A stretch of 64,000 bases of DNA from CALXXL01 sp034926605 (lineage in GTDB: Bacteria; Verrucomicrobiota; Lentisphaeria; Victivallales; Victivallaceae), in contig JAYFQV010000008.1 in assembly GCA_034926605.1 (NCBI GenBank), positions 1 through 64,000 of the forward strand, given 5' to 3'. The translations under genes were made by a program, and so were the position numbers. The notes under the pieces are model-generated. The model did not search any database. It was not told the DNA's origin and worked only from the letters and a program-made list of their open reading frames with translations. Below, one piece after another: positions 17,201-26,700 of the stretch (position 1 is the first letter of the stretch; every line of letters starts with the position of its first letter).

Positions 17201-18737
17201 GAACAGCTCCACGATCTACGGCGGTTCAACCACCCGCGGGATTGCCACCAGCTGGGTGCGTGTTTCCGGCGGTACCAAGAACGTCATCTACGGCGCCGGA
17301 CTCGGACAGACCAACTCAGACGGAGTGAACGTTTACCTCGGCGGCACCGCCGCCACAACCACCAAGCTGGTGGTGGCGGCCGGCAAAGACGCAGTGATCA
17401 ATGTGGACAACATCAATGTCTACGCCGTGAATATGGATGTGGCAGCCGGCAAGCACCGCTATGTTACCGCCGGCGGCGAAAACTGCACCATCAACGGCGA
17501 TATCATCTGCAGTCTGTATGGCGGTCTTGTCTACAGCATCTTTTCCGGAGCTGGCGCCAGCGATGTGAACGGCGATATCTACATCAGTCTCAACCTCACC
17601 GAGTACGACGGCTATCAGCAGACCGGCAACTTCTACGGCGGCGCCACCGCCGCGATCAACGACAGCGCCACCGTCGGCCGCGACACCGCAATCGTCGGCG
17701 ACGTGGTTATGGATGTGAGCGGCGGCGACTACCAGGGCATTATTTTCGGCGGAAGCCGTGCCTGGGGAACCGTGGCCTCGATCGACGGCGGCACCATGCT
17801 GAAGCTGGACAAGCTGACCATGGTCGACAATCCGAAGATGCTCAAGTTCGGCTCCACCGCCTGGGCAATCGCGGGCAGCCAGATACAGAACAACGGCACT
17901 GCGGCCGGTATCGGTATGATCACCGGCAAGGTGGTGGCCGAAGTCGGAGCCGCCAACCTGGTGAATCTGGTCGGCGCCGGTCAGGCCACCGGTGCTGGTT
18001 CCACCCTTACCGTCGGCGGCGTTGAGATGAACATCGACGGCGCCACCATCACCGACAGCGTGTTCGGGGCCGGCTATGCTTCCGAAGATGCCGCGATCAC
18101 GGTTGCCGGTAACGTGGAAATCAACATCAATGGCACCGCCGGCAGCAGCACCAGCATCGGCTACGCGATCTATGCGGCCGGGCGCACGGTGGGCGGCAGC
18201 GGTTCCGTGACCGTGAACGGCGACTCGATCGTCCGCTTCTCCGGCATTGCCGAAAGCATTTCCGTCGGTACCGTTGACGCGCTCGGCAAAGGCAACTGTG
18301 TGGTGAACGGCAGCACGGTCGTCGAATTCAACGATCTTACCGGCGCTTTTGCCGGTAATCTCAGGAACTTCGATACCGTGGTCTTTTCCGGCAACACCGC
18401 GCTTACGGCCGCCTCGGATTATGCGTCGTCCAATTGGATGTTCGACGCGTGGGACCGTACCGCCGCCGGCATGTTCGCTCCCTCCGCCTTCGATCTTGAA
18501 GGTGACGAGCGCACCATCTCGCTGTCGTTCTCGACCTCGGCCGACGCTTCGTTCGACCTTATCGATGTCAGTGACGAAGACCTCGAAGGCGTGAACATCA
18601 GATTCCTTGACGCCGACGGAGCCGTGCTAGCCAGCGGCGTGTTCGGCGACTCGCTTTCTTTCGCCGACGGAGTGGTGGATCTCTCCATCGACCGTGGCGT
18701 CCTGGTGGCGGCGTTCACCAAGAAGACGCAGGCGTAG
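14292..18737 (+). CDS. Giant strand-loop-strand repeat protein (AIDA/autotransporter-passenger-like), no translocator domain
   Basis: The 1481-residue protein consists of Gly/Asn/Asp/Thr-rich repeats with period near 20 (GGxxxxxxVxxGGxxxI), the strand-loop-strand pattern of AIDA-type passenger domains that form a right-handed beta-helix. The N-terminus goes straight into repeats with no signal peptide, and the C-terminus ends in a Ser/Asp-rich beta segment, not a 12-strand barrel. From ATG 14292 an AGGAG sits nine nt upstream; an upstream in-frame TTG (14283) is unlikely. Surface adhesion is the family-based guess. Export must use another route, such as type I secretion by a C-terminal signal; none is encoded next to it. 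Codon use is strongly GC-rich like the chromosome. Confidence 0.82.
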   Translation: MAFTTPVTGTVTGELIDSGVQVVQSGGIVIDCVVNGATNVWDNYPIQQVENGGTASGSIIRTGKLYLNGGAQAYDVVQSGGLVWLLNGSNTISGLTVSGDGWTQDLGGNQVSNVTMTNYAVVEVMGGSVWQNVVIDAGTSRPLNVASGGAVLYLTNATCDTITIKNGGRADIYDSGIATNVTVEAGGTLFMSDDSLGTEPDWAGNWPALNGTVENAVVKSGGAIWISSAATLKNVTIEYGGTYYLGEVSATQYIDIKVYNADGTYFTIFNDPSGLQQLIVRKGERYNAGGKDFIFTVNDLQIYEGGMIYNMSYASNVGSGTFIFDDGTKKAFTIRYGQVRNYVVGSGCEVLGNYGVTNPNINRKPALIDVLVLEGGILNGFQTSNYSSYGTYRYADGTTANWSFGNGAASGMIINSGTFVVNGVSSAGADDGGSATDITVNHGTLIIGNGATVTGLVTTGASALRIYGGATISGIDKDTGKTISVSGGIGDDLVINRGGFYSVGDGQTLRDTVFKDGSTIMLSGAFTLENCTFEGTVSIAWNNFNTGFKLVNTVLPGNIYFEEDTNTLYNYTQDGGSFSVPSGETLKFNNLTVKNLTLNIANGAYVDGLTIVSCTGLGYFGYNATLKNVKTNTGCDGFYGNVDGLYMDQAEWVHWWQNGGLAENVNIHNGGSFIVNNGAAAKNVTVNADARWYYTYVTVYGQATIENLSILCGGGLYFGETENGMNLSLKGDCYFSNLYYITNGNPWGFGDQGIALAIDNTTSFVLGGKTNIYCDIIQKDQTVDKTVTFTGVGNDIYSGHVIRVANVNFDTRTMWYQEDYDSSYIIELTYVHAQKNLTVTLREGQFMCGFGNLNDADVAQDVHIVLGNQTFTMHFGETREINGWTVKLYTEGDSMAGRLSIRATTANTELGWNDLGWSDCKQYAPYYVNDLAAGSGLTIAFGDKFENEGGNAMNDIFGTITTGGVVTDSQNSSTIYGGSTTRGIATSWVRVSGGTKNVIYGAGLGQTNSDGVNVYLGGTAATTTKLVVAAGKDAVINVDNINVYAVNMDVAAGKHRYVTAGGENCTINGDIICSLYGGLVYSIFSGAGASDVNGDIYISLNLTEYDGYQQTGNFYGGATAAINDSATVGRDTAIVGDVVMDVSGGDYQGIIFGGSRAWGTVASIDGGTMLKLDKLTMVDNPKMLKFGSTAWAIAGSQIQNNGTAAGIGMITGKVVAEVGAANLVNLVGAGQATGAGSTLTVGGVEMNIDGATITDSVFGAGYASEDAAITVAGNVEININGTAGSSTSIGYAIYAAGRTVGGSGSVTVNGDSIVRFSGIAESISVGTVDALGKGNCVVNGSTVVEFNDLTGAFAGNLRNFDTVVFSGNTALTAASDYASSNWMFDAWDRTAAGMFAPSAFDLEGDERTISLSFSTSADASFDLIDVSDEDLEGVNIRFLDADGAVLASGVFGDSLSFADGVVDLSIDRGVLVAAFTKKTQA

Positions 18738-18749
18738 GAAAATTCCCAA

Positions 18750-18825
18750 GACTCCTTCTGGTAATCCCCTTTCCAGAGGGAGTCATTCTTTCCCTTCGGC
18801 TCTTGCAGGTCCCCTTTCCTGCAAG
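18750..18825 (+). terminator. Tandem hairpins after the repeat-protein gene
   Basis: GACTCC-tt-CTGG pairs with CCAG-ag-GGAGTC (18750-18784), followed by a T-rich stretch. A second hairpin, CTTGCAGG with CCTGCAAG (18802-18825), follows. Together they probably end the long transcript. Confidence 0.5.
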
Positions 18826-18915
18826 GGCCCTTTGGCGTTTCCCGACAGGCGAATAAAAGCAAGGTGCCGGGTACCCGGAGCCCGGCCGCGTGTGGAAGAA
18901 AAGGGGGGGAATAAA

Positions 18916-19890
18916 TTACCGGCCTTCCTCGGAAAAGTCTCCGAGCCAGTCGATGTCCCGCGCGTTGCCGTTGCGGAATTCGCGTGGGAATGTGTGGTAG
19001 ATGCGATAGAACACCCGGCTGAAGTATTCCGGGTTGTCGAAGCCGCAGGAATATGCGATTTCCTTGACCGGAGCGTTGGTGCTCTGAAGCAGACGTACTG
19101 CCTTGCGCATTTTGAGGTCCAGCACATAATCATGCGGCGAATAGCCGGAAAGTTCCTTGAACCGGCGCGAAAAATGCCAACGGGTGCAGCCGGCCAGCTC
19201 CGCCAGCTCGTCAACCGAGATCCGGTCCTGTATGTGGGCCAGGCAGTAATCGTGAATGCGGCGGAGCAATTTGGTGTCCTGCCGGTTGTGGCCGCCGACC
19301 GATGCGCACATTTCAAGGATGAATTCATAAGCGGCGGCGCTGGCGGAATAGCAGTCGAAAATCTCCCCGGAGCGGCTGCGGCGCAACAGTTCATAAGCCA
19401 TCTTGACCACCAGTGAGTCCGGCGCAAATTCGCAAATGGAGCCATGCCGCCGCCGGAATTCCTTCTGGAGCCTTACCGGTTCCGGGCCGTACAAACTGAC
19501 ATACAGGAACTCCCATTGCGGCGAGCTTTCCGGCAGTAAATAGACGTGATCCTCCGGCACCTCCAGCAGCATCGCCTGCCCCGGCTTGATGGTGTAGCGC
19601 TCCTTGCCCAGCTCCAGCGCGCCTTCTCCTGCCAGTGTGTATTGCCAGATGGTGAATTTCACGTTGCCGCGCAGCAACCCGCTCCACCGGTAGTCGTGGC
19701 GGGTGATCAGCATATGACCGCAGTGGAGCAGCATGCAGGTGAGGGCGTCGCGTTCGGACGGGAAAAAGATGTCGTTGAATTCCTCAACGGTTCCGGATTT
19801 GTAGTCGCCTGACGCGGAAATGTCTTCCGGCGTGTATATGGCTTCGGAAAGTGGAGGGCGCCGGCTGCAATCGTCATACTTCATCTTCAT
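18916..19890 (-). CDS. AraC-family transcriptional regulator (1)
   Basis: The 324-residue protein has a cupin-like N-terminal sensing part and a C-terminal AraC domain (about residues 215-310) with both helix-turn-helix units; the second shows IAYSCGFDNPEYFSRVFYRI and the family PREFR end. Its ATG lies inside the end of the upstream regulator gene (17-nt overlap), so the two are likely co-translated. It is about one-third to one-half identical by eye to that neighbour along its whole length, indicating tandem duplication. In related gut bacteria such regulators often control carbohydrate genes; no such genes lie next to this pair. Confidence 0.92.
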   Translation of the reverse strand: MKMKYDDCSRRPPLSEAIYTPEDISASGDYKSGTVEEFNDIFFPSERDALTCMLLHCGHMLITRHDYRWSGLLRGNVKFTIWQYTLAGEGALELGKERYTIKPGQAMLLEVPEDHVYLLPESSPQWEFLYVSLYGPEPVRLQKEFRRRHGSICEFAPDSLVVKMAYELLRRSRSGEIFDCYSASAAAYEFILEMCASVGGHNRQDTKLLRRIHDYCLAHIQDRISVDELAELAGCTRWHFSRRFKELSGYSPHDYVLDLKMRKAVRLLQSTNAPVKEIAYSCGFDNPEYFSRVFYRIYHTFPREFRNGNARDIDWLGDFSEEGR

Positions 19891-20728
19891 CGCCTCCCAG
19901 CACGCCCCTCCGGAACTCGGTGGGAGATACTCCGTAAGCCCGTTGGAAAACCCGGCAGAAATAGCTCGGAGAAGTGAATCCGCAGGCGGCGGATATATCC
20001 TTGATCGTCGTATTTCCGGCCTGAAGTTTGGCCACCGCTTTCTTCAATCTGATATTCAGTACGAACTCGTTGGGGGTGTTGTGGGCTATTTCCCGGAACC
20101 TTCTGGAGAAATAAGCCTGGGTACATCCGATCAGTTCGGCCAGCTCCGCCACCGTGATCTGGCGGTGTACGTTTTTCTGGCAGTAATGCTGTATGCGCAG
20201 CAGCAGACGCTCATCGCGGTCGACCTCGTCGTCCGGCACCGAGGCGCACAGCTCCATCACAAAGCGGTAGGAGGCGATGCTGGCGGAATAGCTGTCGTGA
20301 ATCCTGCCGGAGCCGCAACCGCCGATGATGTCGCGGGCGCAGGTGACGACACGGGAGTCAGGAGCGAAACGGCACAGCGAGCCGTAACGCCTCCGGAATT
20401 GATTGAACAGCCGCAGCAGCTCCGAACCGTATACGCTGACATATAAGAATTCCCAGTACTTGGAGTGGCGCGGCAGATAGTAGCAATGGCGTTCAGGCAC
20501 CGTGAGCAGCATGGCCATACCGGGTCTTACCGCCGACAGCTGGTCGCCGACTCTCAGCGCACCTTCCCCGGCCAAAGTGTACTGCCAGATGGAGAATTCC
20601 TGATTGCCGCGGGACATCCCGTCCCAGCAGTAATAGCGGTAGGAAACCTCCTCGTGGCCGCAATGGATCAGCGAGCCGCGCAGGTGCTCCGGCGTATCCG
20701 GGAAAAGCAATTCGTTATACATTTCCAT
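19874..20728 (-). CDS. AraC-family transcriptional regulator (2)
   Basis: The 284-residue protein pairs a cupin-like sensor (IWQYTLAGEGAL shared with its neighbour) with a C-terminal AraC domain ending ISAACGFTSPSYFCRVFQRA. It is the promoter-proximal member of the tandem pair. No Shine-Dalgarno is visible; the predicted -10 leaves only about three nt before ATG 20728, so the message may be effectively leaderless. ATG 20722, two codons later, is an alternative start. Targets are unknown; the divergent ABC transporter gene is one candidate. Confidence 0.92.
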   Translation of the reverse strand: MEMYNELLFPDTPEHLRGSLIHCGHEEVSYRYYCWDGMSRGNQEFSIWQYTLAGEGALRVGDQLSAVRPGMAMLLTVPERHCYYLPRHSKYWEFLYVSVYGSELLRLFNQFRRRYGSLCRFAPDSRVVTCARDIIGGCGSGRIHDSYSASIASYRFVMELCASVPDDEVDRDERLLLRIQHYCQKNVHRQITVAELAELIGCTQAYFSRRFREIAHNTPNEFVLNIRLKKAVAKLQAGNTTIKDISAACGFTSPSYFCRVFQRAYGVSPTEFRRGVLGGDEDEV

Positions 20729-20737
20729 ACGCTATTG

Positions 20738-20766
20738 ACAATATCATGTTTTGTTCGACATTTCAA
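20738..20766 (-). promoter_or_regulatory. Promoter of the tandem araC genes
   Basis: Read on the minus strand, TTGAAA and TATTGT are 17 bp apart. The expected start site is about three nt upstream of ATG 20728. Confidence 0.55.
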
Positions 20767-20953
20767 GTGACGAGCCGTCCAACAAGCACAAAAGATAAGG
20801 CAATGTTTTTAAAGTGCAAGCGCCTGAGGATAAAGCCGCGAAGCCACGGATGACGGATATGCCGCAAAGTGTCCGCCGAAAGGCTTCTCTTTGCCGATCT
20901 CCGCTTGAAAAAAAGCGGTTTATGCTCTATTTTATGAACCACAGGCGCAAAAC

Positions 20954-22669
<1,716 letters not shown>

Positions 22670-22671
22670 CC

Positions 22672-23715
22672 ATGGCGTATGACCGGGGGCGGGTGCTGGC
22701 GGTGCTGAATTCCGGTATCGGCAATACGGTTCAGGCTCTTCCCGCATTGCGTTTTCTCAGTCGAAGTATTTCTCCGGACAATCTGACGATAGCGGCGACG
22801 CCTCTTAATTCGGAGATAGTGGAACCGCTGAAGTTGGGAACTTCCTGCTGGCGGCTTCCGGGAGACCGCAGCATTCTGCGTTTTCTGATCGAAAATCCAT
22901 CGAAATTGCGGTGTTTTGAACATGTTTTTCTGTTTTATTCCTGCTATCCCGGCCGTCTTGACTGGTTTCGGCGGCTTGGACTGATCAGGCATCTGTGGCA
23001 GATTGATACGGCATCCATGACCTTACCCGGGCCAAGTAGGGAGATCATGCCGGTTCAGGCTGAGATGCACGAGGCGGACCAGGATTTGCTTCTGGTGGAA
23101 TTTGCCGGATTGGGGCGGGGGGCGCGGACGCCGTCCGACCTCGGTCTGTCGGCGGAGGAAAAGACGGAGGCCCGGTCGGTGCTGGCGCATCGCTTCGGGG
23201 TGGAGCCGGGCGCGGTATGGGTGCATCCGGGCTGGCTGGACAAGACCTTCCACAAGGCGTTGCCGCCGGACTGGACGCTGGCTTTGCTGAATGCGCTGCA
23301 AGGTGCCGGGCACAAGCCGGTGCTGGTGTTGGGCCCGCAGGAAGCCGATTGGCTGGCGCGCAGCGGACTGGCACTGCCGGACGGCTGCCGGACGGTTGCC
23401 GGATTGATGCCGTTGCGGATGCTGGCGGCCGCGTTGGCGTCGGCGGCATGCCTGATCTCCGCCGACTCCGGAATCGGGCATCTGGCTTCGGCGGCGGGAA
23501 CGCCGCTGGTAAGCTGTTTCGGTCCGACTTCGCTTCGGCGCTGCCGGGCAAACGGCATAGGCCCGGTACGGGTGATGGTTGCACCGGAACTCACATGCGG
23601 CGGTTGCGAGGAGGACAACAGAATATGCGAACGGCCGGAATGCATGTCACGCATTTCAGTTCAGGATGTGGTAACGGCGGTTTCCGGTATTGTCGCGGCC
23701 GGGTGCGGAGCCTGA
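22672..23715 (+). CDS. Glycosyltransferase family 9 (heptosyltransferase-like)
   Basis: The 347-residue protein has the GT9 two-domain layout: an N-terminal VLNSGIGNTVQALPALRFL, then HPGWLDKTFHKALPPDW and the acceptor/donor region SADSGIGHLASAAGTPLVSC-FGPT. Such enzymes add heptose or a related sugar to lipid A-core. A C-terminal Cys cluster (CGGCEEDNRICERPEC) matches the short Cys motif of many heptosyltransferases. It starts two nt after the ABC exporter stop, with GGAG about nine nt upstream, so they form one operon for envelope glycan assembly. The sugar is not predictable. Confidence 0.9.
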   Translation: MAYDRGRVLAVLNSGIGNTVQALPALRFLSRSISPDNLTIAATPLNSEIVEPLKLGTSCWRLPGDRSILRFLIENPSKLRCFEHVFLFYSCYPGRLDWFRRLGLIRHLWQIDTASMTLPGPSREIMPVQAEMHEADQDLLLVEFAGLGRGARTPSDLGLSAEEKTEARSVLAHRFGVEPGAVWVHPGWLDKTFHKALPPDWTLALLNALQGAGHKPVLVLGPQEADWLARSGLALPDGCRTVAGLMPLRMLAAALASAACLISADSGIGHLASAAGTPLVSCFGPTSLRRCRANGIGPVRVMVAPELTCGGCEEDNRICERPECMSRISVQDVVTAVSGIVAAGCGA

Positions 23716-23722
23716 ACCCGGA

Positions 23723-24337
23723 TTATTCCATGAATTTGACCACTTCGGAGATCGGCCGCTTGGCCGGGCCGGTGGACGGTCGGGCCGGATAGCCGATCGG
23801 CACCACGGCCATGAATTCGCCTTCTGGTTCACCGAGGAAATTCAGGACGCTGTCCTTGATCATGTACAAGATTCCCAGCCAGACGGTGGCCAGCCCCAGC
23901 GACGTGGCGGCCAGCAGCAGGTTTTCCACCGCCGCGGCGGAGTTCTGGATCTCCATGGTGCGGAAAAAGTCGCGGCCCTGATCCTGATCGACCTTGAACA
24001 GTTCGGTACCGTGTTTTATCAGCTCCGAAGTATTGGCAATCGCGATGACCGCCGGAGCGTTCAGGATGCTTTTGGCTCCCATGCGCATCAATACCGATGA
24101 CGGGCGCGGAAAACGGTCCACCTGTGCCGACACCAGTTTTGCCAGTTCATCTTTCTTTTCGCCGCGCAGAACGATAAAGCGCCATGACTGGCTGTTGTGG
24201 GCGGACGGCGCACAGTTGGCCGCCTCAAGCACGGTCATTATCAACTCGTCGGATACGGACCGGTCGGAATACTGCCGGATGCTGTGACGTTTCCGTATGG
24301 TCTCAATCGTACTGTTATTGAAATTGTTTTCGCTCAT
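23723..24337 (-). CDS. Nitroreductase-family FMN oxidoreductase
   Basis: From ATG 24337 the protein has 204 residues with the nitroreductase pattern: RHSIRQYSDRSV at the N-terminus (FMN phosphate contact), APSAHNSQSWRFIV and a C-terminal VPIGYPA. It probably binds FMN as a homodimer and uses NAD(P)H to reduce quinones, nitro or other electrophilic compounds. The longest frame reaches TTG/GTG-type 24379, but the shorter form begins right before the conserved part. It is convergent with the GT9 gene. The substrate is unknown. Confidence 0.88.
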   Translation of the reverse strand: MSENNFNNSTIETIRKRHSIRQYSDRSVSDELIMTVLEAANCAPSAHNSQSWRFIVLRGEKKDELAKLVSAQVDRFPRPSSVLMRMGAKSILNAPAVIAIANTSELIKHGTELFKVDQDQGRDFFRTMEIQNSAAAVENLLLAATSLGLATVWLGILYMIKDSVLNFLGEPEGEFMAVVPIGYPARPSTGPAKRPISEVVKFME

Positions 24338-24472
24338 ATTTTCTTTCGTTGAAATTCCGGCGCTGTCAAGTGCCGTCATATTTAATATAGCATCGATATG
24401 GCGTATAACAAAATTTCATCAGGCCGCGTCGGCCGGCGACAACACACAAGCAGAATGGTGCGGTTACGGACT

Positions 24473-24862
24473 TTATGCGCCGGTCTTGCGGGCCACCAGT
24501 TCGATTTCCACGCTTGCGCCCAGCGGCAGAGCGGCCACCGCCACCGTGCTGCGGGCGGGGCAGGGCGTGTTGAAGTGGGTCTGGTAGACGGCGTTCATCT
24601 CGGCGAAATCCTGCATCGAGGTAAGATAGACGTTGACTTTGATCACGTCGTCGAGCGAAAGCCCGGCTTCGGACAGTACCGCCGTCAGGTTGTTCAAGAC
24701 TTGACTCGTTTGCCCGGCCACGCCTCCCTCGGCCAGTTTTCCGGTTGCGGGATCGAGCGGAGTCTGACCGGAGAGAAACAACAGGTCTCCAGCCCAGACG
24801 GCTTGCGAATATGGGCCCACCGCTTTGGGAGCGTTCGGGCTGCTGACGATTTTACGGGTCAT
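24473..24862 (-). CDS. ridA: RidA-family enamine/imine deaminase
   Basis: The 129-residue protein matches RidA (YjgF/YER057c/UK114) along its length: APKAVGPYSQAVWAGDLLFLSGQ near the start and CPARSTVAVAALPLGASVEIE near the end, where the Arg and Glu line the active site between trimer subunits. RidA hydrolyses reactive 2-aminoacrylate and related imines released by PLP enzymes. ATG 24862 has AAGGAG seven nt upstream; longer in-frame starts are less likely. The PLP enzymes CysK and MetY lie 2-4 kb away, but not in this operon. Confidence 0.93.
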   Translation of the reverse strand: MTRKIVSSPNAPKAVGPYSQAVWAGDLLFLSGQTPLDPATGKLAEGGVAGQTSQVLNNLTAVLSEAGLSLDDVIKVNVYLTSMQDFAEMNAVYQTHFNTPCPARSTVAVAALPLGASVEIELVARKTGA

Positions 24863-25108
24863 TTGGGGACTCCTTACGGTTCGATTTTTCCGGCGGTAAT
24901 TCATTTGTTAATTTAATATACCCGCCGGTATGTAAAAACAAAATCCGATGTCTGGCATTTTCCGGAATAGAGATTATCGGGTTCGCCGCGGAATTTTATG
25001 GCACACGGTTGAAACTTTGCGGAAAAGCGGTAAATTAATAGGACATAATTTATCATCGGCCCCGGTTTGCCGCGGCGTATCTATTGCAGACGGAGGCGAT
25101 TTTTTCAA

Positions 25109-25999
25109 ATGTTTTCCCTATCCGGTTGGTTTGTGCCGATCCTGATATCCGCGGTGGCCCTCGGCCTCTACGACTTATGCAAGAAACATGCGGTCGACCG
25201 CAATTCGGTGATGCCGGTGCTGTTTTTTGCAACACTGTCGGGAACGGTGTTTTTCGTTGCCGTCACGGCGCTCACCGGCGGACTTTTCGCCGCCGCGGAA
25301 TGTTCTTGGCGGGCATGGCTGCTGATCGGCGCAAAGTCGGTGCTGGTATCGGGCGGCTGGATCTGCGTTTATTACGCGATGCGCGAACTTCCGATTTCAA
25401 TAGCCTCGCCGATCCGCGCCACCGCGCCGTTCTGGACTTTTATTGGTGGAATGCTGCTTTTGGGCGAGGTTCCCTCGCTGCTGCAGGGGGCGGGGATGCT
25501 GGTGATATTCGGCGGATACTATTGCTTCTCCGTGTTGGGCAGACTGGAAGGAATCAGTTTCAGCCGTCACAGAGGGATTCATTTGATTGTGGCCGGAACG
25601 TTGCTTGGCTCCGCCTCGGCGCTGTACGATAAATTCCTGCTGGGGTCGCTGGGGCTTCCCCGCATGACCGTGCAATTCTGGTTTTCCGTTGACCTGGTGT
25701 TCGTTCTGGGGCTTGCCTATTTTATAAGAAAAACGCGGTTCCGCAGCGGCGTGCCGTTTGTCTGGCGCTGGAGCATCCCCATGACCGGCGTGCTGCTGAT
25801 AGCGGCGGATTATCTGTACTTTTACGCGATTTCGATGCCGGACACCCAGATCGCGATACTTTCGCTGCTGCGGCGCTGCAGCTGCGTGGTGACGTTCGCG
25901 GCCGGATGCGCCTGCTTCCGTGATGCAAACGTGAAGCGCAAGGCCGCCGCTCTCGCATTGATCCTGCTCGGTGTCATATTGCTGGCGCTGGCAGGCTAG
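25109..25999 (+). CDS. EamA/DMT-family transporter
   Basis: The 296-residue protein has about ten membrane segments in two EamA repeats; the first ends PIRATAPFWTFIGGMLLLGEVPS, the second has the matching SLLRRCSCVVTFAAGCACF. These are inner-membrane permeases for small metabolites, often exporters of amino acids or sugars-nucleotide precursors. ATG 25109 is preferred because CGGAGG lies about 12 nt upstream; an earlier TTG at 25067 would add 14 residues. Substrate unknown. It stands alone. Confidence 0.85.
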   Translation: MFSLSGWFVPILISAVALGLYDLCKKHAVDRNSVMPVLFFATLSGTVFFVAVTALTGGLFAAAECSWRAWLLIGAKSVLVSGGWICVYYAMRELPISIASPIRATAPFWTFIGGMLLLGEVPSLLQGAGMLVIFGGYYCFSVLGRLEGISFSRHRGIHLIVAGTLLGSASALYDKFLLGSLGLPRMTVQFWFSVDLVFVLGLAYFIRKTRFRSGVPFVWRWSIPMTGVLLIAADYLYFYAISMPDTQIAILSLLRRCSCVVTFAAGCACFRDANVKRKAAALALILLGVILLALAG

Positions 26000-26007
26000 G
26001 GGCGGCG

Positions 26008-26247
26008 TCACCGTTTGAACAGCGCGCAGATTCCGACCGCGAGATTGAGCAGGAACCCGACCACGATGGCGGCGCCGTACCAGTGCTTTTTGTCGGATTC
26101 CAAGGTCTGGACCTTGCCATCGAGAGTGTTAACCTGCTGAACCAGTCCCGGATTGCCGTCTCCGCCCCGCAGGCACTGACCGTCGGAATCCAGTTTGGTT
26201 TCTATCCTGGCAAGACGGTCGATTACATCCTGTTCGAATTTAGTCAT
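26008..26247 (-). CDS. Small coiled-coil/one-TM protein (XhlA-like layout)
   Basis: The 79-residue protein has a helical, charged N-terminal part (FEQDVIDRLARIETKLDSD, with a probable coiled coil to residue 55) and one C-terminal membrane segment (about 57-76) ending FKR. This layout resembles phage hemolysin XhlA/holin-accessory proteins and the 142-residue prophage protein at 53.7 kb, though that one has its membrane segment first. TGGAG lies eight nt before the ATG. Its start overlaps the stop of the upstream 58-residue frame. Possibly a phage remnant. Confidence 0.6.
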   Translation of the reverse strand: MTKFEQDVIDRLARIETKLDSDGQCLRGGDGNPGLVQQVNTLDGKVQTLESDKKHWYGAAIVVGFLLNLAVGICALFKR

Positions 26248-26416
26248 TTTCCGGACTCCATACGGCAAGCGAGTCGGCGGTTGATAGCGGCGTTTTCTTC
26301 CGCACGGCAATGCGGCCGAGTATCCGGAGCAGCATTCGCGGAATGCGTTTGATCCCCGGTTCCCGGTGTGATTCTCCGGCAACCGCCGGAGCCATACGAT
26401 TATTTTTCCTGTTCAT
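26240..26416 (-). CDS. Small basic hypothetical protein coupled to the XhlA-like gene
   Basis: A 58-residue, Arg/Lys-rich frame (MNRKNNRMAPAVAG...) has AAGGA nine nt before its ATG and overlaps the next gene by eight nt (ATGACTAA), a coupling pattern that supports both being translated. No domain was recognised. Together the two look like a small phage-derived or accessory pair between the EamA gene and the sulfur operon. Confidence 0.45.
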   Translation of the reverse strand: MNRKNNRMAPAVAGESHREPGIKRIPRMLLRILGRIAVRKKTPLSTADSLAVWSPEND

Positions 26417-26491
26417 GGCGTATATTCCTTTTTCCTAGCCATAGTTGTCAACTTATGGCGTGTTCCGGGGATTTTTGCGGCATATGAATTT

Positions 26492-26516
26492 AAAGACTAC
26501 CTTTTTTGTAGTTTTT
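26492..26516. terminator. Weak bidirectional terminator-like hairpin
   Basis: AAAGACTAC and GTAGTTTTT face each other across a T-rich loop, in the gap between the small minus-strand genes and the cysK promoter. The 5-bp core stem is short, but both strands end in T-rich DNA. Confidence 0.35.
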
Positions 26517-26529
26517 ATTCGGCGGCAAC

Positions 26530-26557
26530 TTGACTTTGTGGATAATGGAAGTATCTT
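26530..26557 (+). promoter_or_regulatory. Promoter of the cysK-metY-nadA-bioB-thi operon
   Basis: TTGACT and TATCTT are 16 bp apart. Transcription would begin near 26564, right at an imperfect hairpin (26564-26586, GCTA-a-CAT with ATG-g-TAGC) followed by five Ts, giving a structured 5' leader of ~137 nt before cysK. Confidence 0.6.
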
Positions 26558-26622
26558 ATGTTTGCTAACATGACAATAATGGTAGCTTTTTGAGGACATG
26601 TTTTTAATTGGAGGGGGAAATC

Positions 26623-26664
26623 ATGATATGTTGTTGCAGGTCAGAAGTAATCATGGATGGATGA
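26623..26664 (+). CDS. Putative polycysteine leader peptide (MICCCRSEVIMDG)
   Basis: A 13-codon frame with codons 3-5 all Cys (TGT TGT TGC) has an excellent Shine-Dalgarno (GGAGGGGG, five nt before ATG). Its stop is 36 nt before cysK, and it lies downstream of the only good promoter. Runs of the regulated amino acid in a short leader are the mark of attenuation; here slow translation at low cysteine could expose the cysK ribosome site or prevent termination. TTGCG (26671-26675) can pair with CGCAA (26693-26697), placing the cysK Shine-Dalgarno in a loop. Comparable Cys-rich leaders are known in mycobacteria. The sequence is clear; the mechanism is inferred. Confidence 0.6.
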   Translation: MICCCRSEVIMDG

Positions 26665-26700
26665 TCTTATTGCGGGCATAAACTTGAGGAGGGCGCAACT

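Noticed and set aside
18640..18670. Third copy of the TTCGGCGACTCG element
   Set aside because: The match is 12-13 nt and is explained by coding for FGDS in the repeat protein.
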